In this document: piece by piece, positions 1 through 6,090 of the stretch | How the letters are laid out: each line of letters begins with the position of its first letter | Position numbering within the stretch: position 1 is the stretch's first letter | Assembly (NCBI GenBank): GCA_964383365.1 | Contig: CAYLHF010000063.1 | Location: forward strand, 1-10,741 | DNA length: 10,741 nt | Source of the DNA: CAYLHF01 sp964383365 | Lineage (GTDB): Bacteria > Bacteroidota > Rhodothermia > Rhodothermales > UBA10348 | Direction of reading: 5' to 3' | Notes under the pieces: generated by a model | Database searches by the model: none | Told to the model about the DNA's origin: nothing | The model's input: only the letters and a program-made list of their open reading frames with translations | Position numbers and translations under genes: made by a program

Positions 1-996
1 TCCATGCCGGAGCGCACCTACCACGTGGTGGTGAATAAGAGCACGGTCCCCGTCGGTACGGCCGATTCGGTCAGTAGTGTTTTTGAAGAGGCCGGGCTGG
101 TGGCAGGCGAGGATTTTGATGTCGTATCGAATCCAGAGTTCCTGCGTGAGGGAGTCGCGGTCACGGACTTCATGAAGCCCGAGCGCGTAGTCGTGGGGAC
201 GAGTAGCGAGCGGGCCGCCGACATCATGCGTTCGATCTACGAGCCCTTCGTGCGTCAGGGGAATCCGATCCTGATCATGGATGAGCGATCATCGGAGATG
301 ACCAAGTATGCCGCAAATTCCTTTCTGGCGACGAAGATCTCGTTCATCAACGAGGTCGCCAACCTCTGTGAAGCGACGGGAGCGAGTGTGGACCATGTCC
401 GTAAGGGGATCGGGCTCGACAGCCGGATAGGTAATCTCTTTCTGTATCCGGGGATCGGGTTCGGGGGGAGTTGTTTTCCCAAGGACGTGCAGGCCCTCCA
501 GAAAACAGCCGCCGATAACGGGTATCACTTCCGGATTCTGGATGCGGTCCTGAGTGTGAACGACCGGCAACGAGAGATGCTTGCGGGTCGAATTGCGGAC
601 CGGTTCGGTGGGACGCTCGATGGAAAGCGCATTGCCGTGTGGGGCCTCTCGTTCAAGGCCCGTACGGACGACGTGCGAGAATCTCCCGCGCACTCGGTAA
701 TTCGGGGTCTTATCAAAGCCGGGGCCTCCGTCTCTGCCTTCGATCCGGAGGCGGTCGAAACCACCCGCACGGTCTTCGGGGATGCGATCACCTATGGCTC
801 GGATCCCTACGACGTGCTCTCGGGCGCCGATGCGCTCGCGGTGTGCACCGAGTGGCACGAATTCCGTCGTCCCGATTTTGTCCGGATGAAGGAGTTACTC
901 AAGAATCCGATTCTCTTCGACGGGCGGAATCTTTACAAACCAGCAAAGATGCGGCAGTTCGGCTGGGAGTATCACAGCATCGGCCGGCCCCATTAG
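1..996 (+). CDS. UDP-glucose 6-dehydrogenase, N-terminus cut by window edge
   Basis: This NAD-dependent enzyme oxidises UDP-glucose to UDP-glucuronate in the cytoplasm, feeding exopolysaccharide, capsule or LPS sugars. The frame is open at base 1, so the ATG at base 4 is probably internal. The family is usually about 430-450 residues, so roughly the first 100 (the Rossmann NAD-binding part) lie outside the window. Numbering from the ATG at 4, I see STVPVGT (13-19), SNPEFLREG (42-50), and the central helix with Lys101 and Asn105. The Gly-rich active-site loop GFGGSCFPKD (152-161) carries the catalytic Cys157. The C-terminal UDP-binding domain has FKARTDDVRESP (217-228). All hallmarks of the UDP-glucose/GDP-mannose dehydrogenase family are intact. 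I favour UDP-glucose over the related UDP-ManNAc or GDP-mannose substrates, but sequence alone does not settle this. The downstream gap suggests it ends its transcription unit. Confidence 0.93.
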   Translation, partial: SMPERTYHVVVNKSTVPVGTADSVSSVFEEAGLVAGEDFDVVSNPEFLREGVAVTDFMKPERVVVGTSSERAADIMRSIYEPFVRQGNPILIMDERSSEMTKYAANSFLATKISFINEVANLCEATGASVDHVRKGIGLDSRIGNLFLYPGIGFGGSCFPKDVQALQKTAADNGYHFRILDAVLSVNDRQREMLAGRIADRFGGTLDGKRIAVWGLSFKARTDDVRESPAHSVIRGLIKAGASVSAFDPEAVETTRTVFGDAITYGSDPYDVLSGADALAVCTEWHEFRRPDFVRMKELLKNPILFDGRNLYKPAKMRQFGWEYHSIGRPH

Positions 997-1123
997 CGGA
1001 CGCTTGGCGCGTAGTCATTTCGTGCCAGGGGTGCTCGACGAGAGAAGAATCGGCCAACCATGCTGGCGAAGGCTTGTGAGCATTTGCTCGGTGTTCCAAC
1101 TGCAAATGGTGTACTAAAAATCC

Positions 1124-1157
1124 TGCTAATTGCGAATACCATTATAATAACGCACTT
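1124..1157 (+). repeat. 34-bp direct repeat, copy 1
   Basis: This copy matches the one at 1246-1279 at 31 of 34 positions. Both begin with the same 16 bases (TGCTAATTGCGAATAC). A TATAAT hexamer sits at 1143-1148. Weaker similarity continues for about 29 more bases (17 identical). The 122-bp distance between copies, both upstream of the DUF4143 ATPase, suggests either a repeated operator/promoter element or a small tandem duplication. Confidence 0.75.
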
Positions 1158-1245
1158 GGCGTTGGGACGCATAGAGTTACGCGTACAAATGCACTTTCAA
1201 TCGGTCTCTTCAGGCGGATAATGGAACAATCTATACATCGGTTCG

Positions 1246-1279
1246 TGCTAATTGCGAATACAATTAGAATAATGCACTT
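1246..1279 (+). repeat. 34-bp direct repeat, copy 2, just upstream of the ATPase
   Basis: This is the second copy of the element at 1124-1157. It ends about 20 bp before the likely ATPase start codon. It contains the inverted repeat CTAATT (1248-1253) / AATTAG (1262-1267) around an 8-bp spacer, and TAGAAT at 1265-1270 in the position where copy 1 has TATAAT. Its position next to the start codon makes it a candidate regulatory site for the ATPase gene. No binding protein can be named. Confidence 0.7.
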
Positions 1280-1300
1280 TATGATGGGGTGCACGGGGTT

Positions 1301-2506
1301 ATGGATACGAACAGGATGGGTCTATCTCTTAAAGACCAACCGTTGATCGAGAGAACCCTGCAAAAGACATTAATTCAGGCAGCCGCTGAGTTTCCTGCGG
1401 TAGCGATAACGGGCCCCCGGCAATCCGGGAAAACGACTCTGGCGCGAATGGCCTTTCCTGATAAGGAATACGTGACGCTCGAGGATCTGGAAACCCGCCA
1501 GTTCGCTTTGGAGGATCCAAAACGGTTTCTGGCCCGCTTTTCCAACGGTGCTATTCTTGACGAGGTTCAACGTGTGCCCCACCTGTTCTCCTATCTGCAG
1601 GGAGTATTGGATGCCTCGCGGGAAACCGGGCGATTTATCCTCACGGGATCGCAGCAGTTCGGTCTCCTGACAGAAGTCACCCAGAGTCTCGCTGGCAGAA
1701 TTGCCATGTTGACTCTTCTGCCTTTTAGCCTGGAAGAGCTGATAGAAGCTGATCGAGCTCCTGAAAACGTCAATCAACTGCTTCTTCAGGGTCTGTATCC
1801 ACCTCTCTATGACAGGGTTTCGGCTTTTGAACTCTGGTTTCAGAGCTATACCAATACCTACGTCGAACGCGATGTCCGTCTCTTAACCAATGTCAGAGAT
1901 CTGAACTCTTTTTATCGGTTTGTCCAATTGTGCGCAGGTCGTTCAGGGCAATTGTTGAATTCGTCCAACCTTGCAGGTGATATCGGAGTCAATCACGAGA
2001 CCATTCGAGCCTGGATCTCCATTTTGGAAGCAAGCCACATTATACATCTTCTGCGGCCGCATCAGCGCAATTTTAATAAAAGGCTGATCAAAGCTCCCAA
2101 ACTCTATTTTCACGATTGCGGACTGCTGTGTTACCTACTTGGAATTGACTCGTCGGAGCAACTCGGTGTTCACGCGCTTCGTGGACCCATTTTTGAAACG
2201 TGGGTCGTATCTGAAATGCTCAAGTATCGTCTGCATCGGGGCAAACGCAATAACCTCTATTTCTGGAGAGACCGGGCGGGCCGTGAGGTCGACGTTCTCA
2301 TCGATCAAGGCGGTGTACTGGTGCCCGTAGAAGTAAAGTCTGGGCAGACCATTGCTTCGGATTTCGATCGCGGGCTCAGGCGATGGTTAAACTACGCCGG
2401 GAATGAAGCCGGGGGACCGAGGATCGTGTACGGAGGCGAAGAAAGTCTGGTTCGGGAAGGCGTTCAATATGTGTCGTGGCGAGACCTGCCGCAGTACGCG
2501 GGGTAA
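1301..2506 (+). CDS. AAA-type ATPase with DUF4143 C-terminal domain
   Basis: Members are widespread in bacteria and archaea, and their cellular role is not established. Numbering from the ATG at 1301 (401 residues), the N-terminal P-loop ATPase domain has Walker A GPRQSGKTT (38-46), Walker B AILDEV (84-89) and a sensor-like TGSQQ (115-119). The DUF4143 part follows. It includes a winged-helix-like stretch (about 220-258) and an end resembling a PD-(D/E)XK nuclease core, with REVDVLI (328-334) and VEVKSG (343-348). Whether it cuts DNA is unknown. The start is uncertain: a GTG at 1289 and an ATG at 1316 are in frame, and none has a clear ribosome-binding site. The gene stands alone, preceded by two direct repeats, and its stop lies 2 bp from the stop of the convergent H-NS gene. 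Length is normal for the family and the gene looks intact. Confidence 0.9.
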   Translation: MDTNRMGLSLKDQPLIERTLQKTLIQAAAEFPAVAITGPRQSGKTTLARMAFPDKEYVTLEDLETRQFALEDPKRFLARFSNGAILDEVQRVPHLFSYLQGVLDASRETGRFILTGSQQFGLLTEVTQSLAGRIAMLTLLPFSLEELIEADRAPENVNQLLLQGLYPPLYDRVSAFELWFQSYTNTYVERDVRLLTNVRDLNSFYRFVQLCAGRSGQLLNSSNLAGDIGVNHETIRAWISILEASHIIHLLRPHQRNFNKRLIKAPKLYFHDCGLLCYLLGIDSSEQLGVHALRGPIFETWVVSEMLKYRLHRGKRNNLYFWRDRAGREVDVLIDQGGVLVPVEVKSGQTIASDFDRGLRRWLNYAGNEAGGPRIVYGGEESLVREGVQYVSWRDLPQYAG

Positions 2507-2508
2507 CG

Positions 2509-2856
2509 TCAGACCGCGAAATCTTCCATCTTCTTGCCGGCCTTGAGAGCAGCTTCCAGCCACAAGGGCTTGCGTCCGCGACCGGCCCACGTATTCTCCT
2601 TATTGTCTGGATCCCGGTACTTGATCTTGGCTTTCTTGCGGGTGCCTTTTGGGGCCGCTTTCTTCGTTGATGTGCTGCCTCTGGCAGTCTTAGCCACTTC
2701 AATCAATTCTTCCAGATTAAATCCGGCTTCTTTCGCAACCCGGCGCAATTCACTGACCGCATCCTTTTTTCTCCGTCTGGATCGACGAGATAATTCTTTT
2801 TCAACGGAATGAAGGAGCGATAATAGCTCCCGGTCGGTCATGGTTTTTAAATCCAT
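2509..2856 (-). CDS. H-NS family nucleoid-associated protein
   Basis: This 115-residue protein has the H-NS layout. An N-terminal helical oligomerisation segment (about 5-58, heptad-like leucines with a very basic patch around residues 24-31) is followed by a Lys/Thr/Ala-rich linker (59-78). The C-terminal DNA-binding domain contains YRDPDN (80-85) and TWAGRGRKPLW (89-99). The RGR at 93-95 matches the minor-groove-binding loop (QGR/RGR) of H-NS proteins, which bind AT-rich DNA and often silence acquired genes. The ATG at 2856 was chosen. A second ATG five codons later is possible, and neither has a strong Shine-Dalgarno sequence. The gene converges on the ATPase with 2 bp between stops. Its upstream region is AT-rich and palindromic, as expected for a gene that an H-NS-type protein might itself bind. 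Family assignment is firm; target genes are unknown. Confidence 0.9.
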   Translation of the reverse strand: MDLKTMTDRELLSLLHSVEKELSRRSRRRKKDAVSELRRVAKEAGFNLEELIEVAKTARGSTSTKKAAPKGTRKKAKIKYRDPDNKENTWAGRGRKPLWLEAALKAGKKMEDFAV

Positions 2857-2965
2857 CGGTCTGGGTGGTAAACATACATGTGGTGGTGCATATTAATATA
2901 GAACAATTCGTGGTAAATAAAATACGTACGCGTACGTACCCCACATATATTAATACCCATTAATC
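2857..2965 (-). promoter_or_regulatory. AT-rich upstream region of the H-NS gene
   Basis: This 109-bp stretch lies between the 3' end of the peptidase gene and the 5' end of the H-NS gene, so it should hold the H-NS promoter. On the minus strand, TTTACC followed 16 bp later by TAATAT is one possible -35/-10 pair; several AT hexamers compete. It also holds two AT palindromes, ATATTAATAT (2890-2899) and TATTAATA (2948-2955), and the 16-bp palindrome listed separately. Confidence 0.45.
2923..2938. repeat. Perfect 16-bp palindrome TACGTACGCGTACGTA
   Basis: The sequence equals its own reverse complement over all 16 bases, and symmetry stops immediately outside. It lies about 67 bp upstream of the H-NS start codon, in an AT-rich segment. 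A dimeric regulator could bind here; a role as part of a terminator for the peptidase is unlikely because the gene reads the other way and ends at 2966 with no loop in the palindrome. Confidence 0.85.
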
Positions 2966-5206
2966 TCAATCAGATAGTTGCGAGAGCGTTTTTGCAAGAT
3001 TGGATAGTATGTTCGCGACGCGTTTAATCTGGTCTTCCGCCTCGGTCCAATCGCGCTCTTCGACGGCTTCTCGCACGCCAGGCAGGGTTTTTACGCCATA
3101 CCCGGTATAAAAGCCGGGAGCATAGATCATGTGCCGAAACCACGACCGGCGGGGAAGCCCCGAATCTGCCGTCATCGCCCTTTCTACATGTGCCAGCAGG
3201 TGATTGAGGGTACTACGGCTCTCGGCATCATCATTGGAATCGGCCGTTGCATGTAGTAACCGTTCGTCGGCCACTTTAGCCGCTGTGGTTAATTCTTCTA
3301 TAGCATTCTGTAACGGAGCAAAATTAATATGTGGGACATTTGTTTTGGATTTCGGAGATATATAGGTCTTGGTTGGGTCTGCATTCAGTTGGTATGCGTT
3401 AGCTTCCAGAAGCGTATTCAGTTGGGTAGTTTCTTTTCTCATTTTGTTGGTGAGATCCATTATTTCTTTTAAATACGAATCTACATTACCCGAAAAAGCA
3501 GCAAACCGAAACGGCAAAATATCCGCATTGGCAAGCCGTAACGTGGCGCGCCCGGCTACTTTAGCGAGGGTTATTCCGTATTCAAATGTGGGATCTCCAA
3601 AACGCGTGTAATAATCGAAAGAATCAAAAATGGAGTGATAGGATCCTCCGCTGCTTTCACCACCGAACCCCAGGTTCAGCGAGGATATTCCGAGGTGTTG
3701 GAGGAACGGCGTGTAGTCGGATCCGGACCCGAGCGGGTAGAGGGGAAGGTCTCCGTCGTGATCCGCTTTCAGGCTGCCGCTAACTTTTGCTCGTGCTTCG
3801 GCACGCGTAAACACAGAGACTCCGGTCTCCGGGTCTTCCACCTCGTGCGCGATGTCGTTCATAAAGGCCTGTAACGTGTGCGAGCCACCCATACTCAGGA
3901 AGCCGCGTCCGGTACCATCGGTATTGATGTAGGCGACGGCTTTCTCGCGTAGTTCATCGGCGTGGAGTTCTACCCATTCGGTGGATCCCAGGAGCCCCGG
4001 CTCTTCGGCATCCCAGCTTGTGTAGATAATCGTGCGTGCGGGTCGATGTCCACCGGCGGCCAGGAGGGCGACAGCCCGGGCTTCTTCGAGCATGGCCACC
4101 TGACCACTCGTCGGATCGCCGGCCCCGAATACCCAGCCGTCACGGTGGTTGCCACGGATGACCCACTCGTCAGGATACGTTTCTCCCGTCAGGCGCGCGA
4201 TCACATCATAGGCAGGAACCAGGTCCCAGTTGAACGAGAGGCGCATGTGGACACGGGCCGGCCCCGGACCCACGTGGTACGTGAGACTCAGGGCGCCCCG
4301 CCAGTTGGCGGGAGCTACAGGGCCACTGAGAGCCTCCAGAAGCGGTTTAGCCTGCGAATACGTGATCGGTAAGACGGGGATCTTCATGATCGTGGGAGAT
4401 TCTTCCACGCTATAGCGCTCGGCGTCTTCTGTTGCGCCGACGCCCGGCGTGAGCGGATCGCCCGGGTAGAGGGGCATATCCTCGACAGACCCGCGCTGCG
4501 CACCCTGATTCATCCGGAACGGACCGTCCGGATAGACATCCCCCTGGAAGTAACCGTCGTCCCTCGGATCGGAATAGAGGATGCACCCGATGGCGCCGTG
4601 TTCGTAGGCGACCTTGGGCTTGATGCCTCTCCACGAGCCGCCATACCGGGCGAGAACGATCTTCCCTTTCACGTCGATTCCCATACGTTCCAGGTCGTCA
4701 TAATCGCCGGGAATGCCCTGATTGACGTAGACGAGTTCGGCTTCGACGTCGCCGTCCGCCGAATACGCATTGTACGGGGGGAGCATGTTTTCCCTCACGC
4801 CCGATGTCGCGTCTTCCGCGATTTCCGGCTCGTCGAGGTCGAGGACGAGCCCTTGCCCGTTAGGTGTCGGTGCGACGAGTTCTACGAATCGTTCTTTCGG
4901 GGTGGGGAAGAGGACGTGGAAGACCTCGGTTTCGACATCATATCCCCAGCTCTCAAGGAGTTCCGCGACGAATTCCGCATTGGCTTTCCCCCACGGAGAT
5001 CCCACGTGATTGGGTTTCGAGGTGATTCGTTTCATCCACGAGCGGAGATGGTCGGGGTCGAGCGATGCATCGAATGTTTTCTCGATCCCCCGCTGACGCA
5101 CACTGCTTTCGGCCGTAAAACCCAGAATGGGCTTTTCCGCACCCGATAATCCTGTAATGAATAGAAAAAGTAGCGGAGCAATAATCCTATTTGGGATGCG
5201 TTTCAT
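2966..5206 (-). CDS. Secreted M28 family (glutamate carboxypeptidase II-like) metallopeptidase
   Basis: This is a zinc exopeptidase, probably periplasmic or secreted, of 746 residues. I chose the ATG at 5206 over the longer frame from 5302 because it gives a proper signal peptide (MKRIPNR, then a hydrophobic run to about residue 22). The layout matches the M28B/GCPII family: a protease domain interrupted by a PA-type insert (about 150-300), then a transferrin-receptor-like dimerisation domain (about 570-740). The di-zinc site is complete: His354 (GNHRDGW), bridging Asp364 (GAGDPTSG), catalytic Glu401 and ligand Glu402 (WDAEEPG), Asp430 (INTD) and His524 (YHSIFDS). The substrate is probably small peptides or acylated amino acids and cannot be named. 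The upstream intergenic region is shared with a divergent lipoprotein gene. The dimerisation-domain end of the gene is clearly AT-richer than the catalytic part. Confidence 0.93.
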   Translation of the reverse strand: MKRIPNRIIAPLLFLFITGLSGAEKPILGFTAESSVRQRGIEKTFDASLDPDHLRSWMKRITSKPNHVGSPWGKANAEFVAELLESWGYDVETEVFHVLFPTPKERFVELVAPTPNGQGLVLDLDEPEIAEDATSGVRENMLPPYNAYSADGDVEAELVYVNQGIPGDYDDLERMGIDVKGKIVLARYGGSWRGIKPKVAYEHGAIGCILYSDPRDDGYFQGDVYPDGPFRMNQGAQRGSVEDMPLYPGDPLTPGVGATEDAERYSVEESPTIMKIPVLPITYSQAKPLLEALSGPVAPANWRGALSLTYHVGPGPARVHMRLSFNWDLVPAYDVIARLTGETYPDEWVIRGNHRDGWVFGAGDPTSGQVAMLEEARAVALLAAGGHRPARTIIYTSWDAEEPGLLGSTEWVELHADELREKAVAYINTDGTGRGFLSMGGSHTLQAFMNDIAHEVEDPETGVSVFTRAEARAKVSGSLKADHDGDLPLYPLGSGSDYTPFLQHLGISSLNLGFGGESSGGSYHSIFDSFDYYTRFGDPTFEYGITLAKVAGRATLRLANADILPFRFAAFSGNVDSYLKEIMDLTNKMRKETTQLNTLLEANAYQLNADPTKTYISPKSKTNVPHINFAPLQNAIEELTTAAKVADERLLHATADSNDDAESRSTLNHLLAHVERAMTADSGLPRRSWFRHMIYAPGFYTGYGVKTLPGVREAVEERDWTEAEDQIKRVANILSNLAKTLSQLSD

Positions 5207-5256
5207 TATATTATTCCGGAGCTGTACGTAGGAAAAGAGATATTTTGTGTTGAGGA

Positions 5257-5272
5257 GGCTTGAATTTAAGCC
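5257..5272. promoter_or_regulatory. Imperfect 16-bp palindrome overlapping the -35 box (candidate operator)
   Basis: The sequence GGCTTGAATTTAAGCC has perfect 5-bp arms (GGCTT/AAGCC) and 14 of 16 symmetric positions. It covers the -35 hexamer of the predicted lipoprotein promoter and lies about 50 bp upstream of the divergent peptidase start, so one regulator could affect both genes. No regulator family is recognisable. Confidence 0.45.
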
Positions 5273-5288
5273 CATTGGGGCGTATAGT
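5260..5288 (+). promoter_or_regulatory. Predicted sigma-70-type promoter for the lipoprotein gene
   Basis: A -35 hexamer TTGAAT (5260-5265) and a -10 hexamer TATAGT (5283-5288) are separated by exactly 17 bp. Transcription would begin near 5295, leaving a leader of about 32 nt with a GGGGA ribosome-binding site (5317-5321) six bases before the ATG at 5327. If the host is a Bacteroidota with a different primary promoter consensus, this call weakens. Confidence 0.5.
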
Positions 5289-5326
5289 CGCTGTTGCACC
5301 AATTAATATTTTGTCTGGGGATCGCC

Positions 5327-6061
5327 ATGAATTCGTTATTCCGCCTCCGTCCGCTAGTAGCGTTGGTATTCGCCTCGCTGCTGTTTCCCGCGTGTGATTC
5401 CGGAAACGGTAATAAAACGGAACCCCAGAAACCGGCCGAAGTCGTGGTTACGGAAACCACGGCGGACAATCCGACCGTTCAGCAGGCGATCAACTCGACG
5501 GCGGTTTCGAACCTCAGCGACGAACTGGCGGATGCCGGCCTGCACGTAGATGCGTCTGCTTCCGCACCGGCCATCATCATTCCGGCGACGAGTAGTCAGG
5601 GACAGGCAGTCGAGACGGTTGTCTCGACCATCTTGCTCAATGCCGCTGGTCAGGAAGCTGCTGTGATGTCAACGCTTCAGGGGGCCGGAGAGGCAATCGT
5701 TTCCCAGCCCAACACGTCGGCTCGTGAAGTAGTCCAGAGTGATGACTCCGGTAACGAAGTCACCTTCAAATTTAACGCCGATGGTGGGTATCAGAGTATG
5801 TCACGTACCACGGTTGGCAGTGGCGGCGGGTTCTGGACATCGGGTACCGTCTCGGCCGTCAGTGAGGAGGTGAACCGTGATCATTCGTTGATTGACGATA
5901 TTCAGATCACAACAAGCACGGGTGTTACGACGGTCAAGGCGCTGCTCCAGCAGGGGTTTGCCTCCGGGAAAACAGCCCAGTTTGAAGGCCTTTTTCTGGG
6001 TCTGGCCGGCCTCGCTGCAGGTATTCCAATCATTCTTGCGGGTGCATCGAGCCCGGGTTGA
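5327..6061 (+). CDS. Putative lipoprotein of unknown family
   Basis: I do not recognise this 244-residue protein. The ATG at 5327 is preferred over an upstream in-frame TTG (5294) because it has a GGGGA ribosome-binding site and starts a classic lipoprotein signal: RLR at residues 6-8, a hydrophobic run (9-20) and FPAC with the lipidation cysteine at 23. After a short Gly/Asn/Lys linker the mature part is Ala/Ser/Thr/Val-rich with few aromatics. It ends in a Gly/Ala/Leu/Ile hydrophobic segment (about 220-240, GLFLGLAGLAAG...) and a short SSPG tail. The hydrophobic tail is faintly reminiscent of small GfcA/YjbE proteins that sit beside YjbH/GfcD genes, but this is composition only, not homology I can show. 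The next gene begins 29 bp downstream on the same strand, so the two probably form an operon. Confidence 0.8.
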   Translation: MNSLFRLRPLVALVFASLLFPACDSGNGNKTEPQKPAEVVVTETTADNPTVQQAINSTAVSNLSDELADAGLHVDASASAPAIIIPATSSQGQAVETVVSTILLNAAGQEAAVMSTLQGAGEAIVSQPNTSAREVVQSDDSGNEVTFKFNADGGYQSMSRTTVGSGGGFWTSGTVSAVSEEVNRDHSLIDDIQITTSTGVTTVKALLQQGFASGKTAQFEGLFLGLAGLAAGIPIILAGASSPG

Positions 6062-6090
6062 TTGTTAAATCCGACCGAGCCGCTGATTGA

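Larger units (their letters stand above)
997..1300. other. Gene-poor gap between UDP-glucose dehydrogenase and ATPase
   Basis: No convincing gene lies in these roughly 300 bases. The segment becomes AT-richer toward the ATPase. It holds the two 34-bp direct repeats listed separately, a weak 7-bp stem (1005-1011 with 1021-1027, one G-T pair, no T-tract) just after the dehydrogenase stop, and a 7-bp inverted repeat CATTTGC/GCAAATG (1081-1087 and 1102-1108). The hexamer GCACTT occurs three times (1152, 1191, 1274). The ATPase promoter must lie here, but no good -35/-10 pair stands out. Confidence 0.6.

Noticed and set aside
1005..1027. Stem-loop just after the UDP-glucose dehydrogenase stop, possible terminator
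   Set aside because: The stem is only 7 bp with one G-T pair and a 9-nt loop, and GGGG rather than a T-tract follows.
1060..1221. A 53-codon + strand frame with a hydrophobic middle in the gap before the ATPase
   Set aside because: It has no ribosome-binding site or recognisable family. Two of the three differences between the direct repeats change the amino acid, so the repeat is not conserved as protein.
4598..5149. Long open frame antisense to the peptidase
   Set aside because: The opposite strand has an intact M28 domain here with all catalytic residues. The antisense peptide resembles no family and reflects GC-rich codon shadowing.
5207..5302. 32-codon upstream extension of the M28 peptidase
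   Set aside because: The internal ATG at 5206 begins a standard signal peptide. The extension would bury it and would cover the divergent promoter region.
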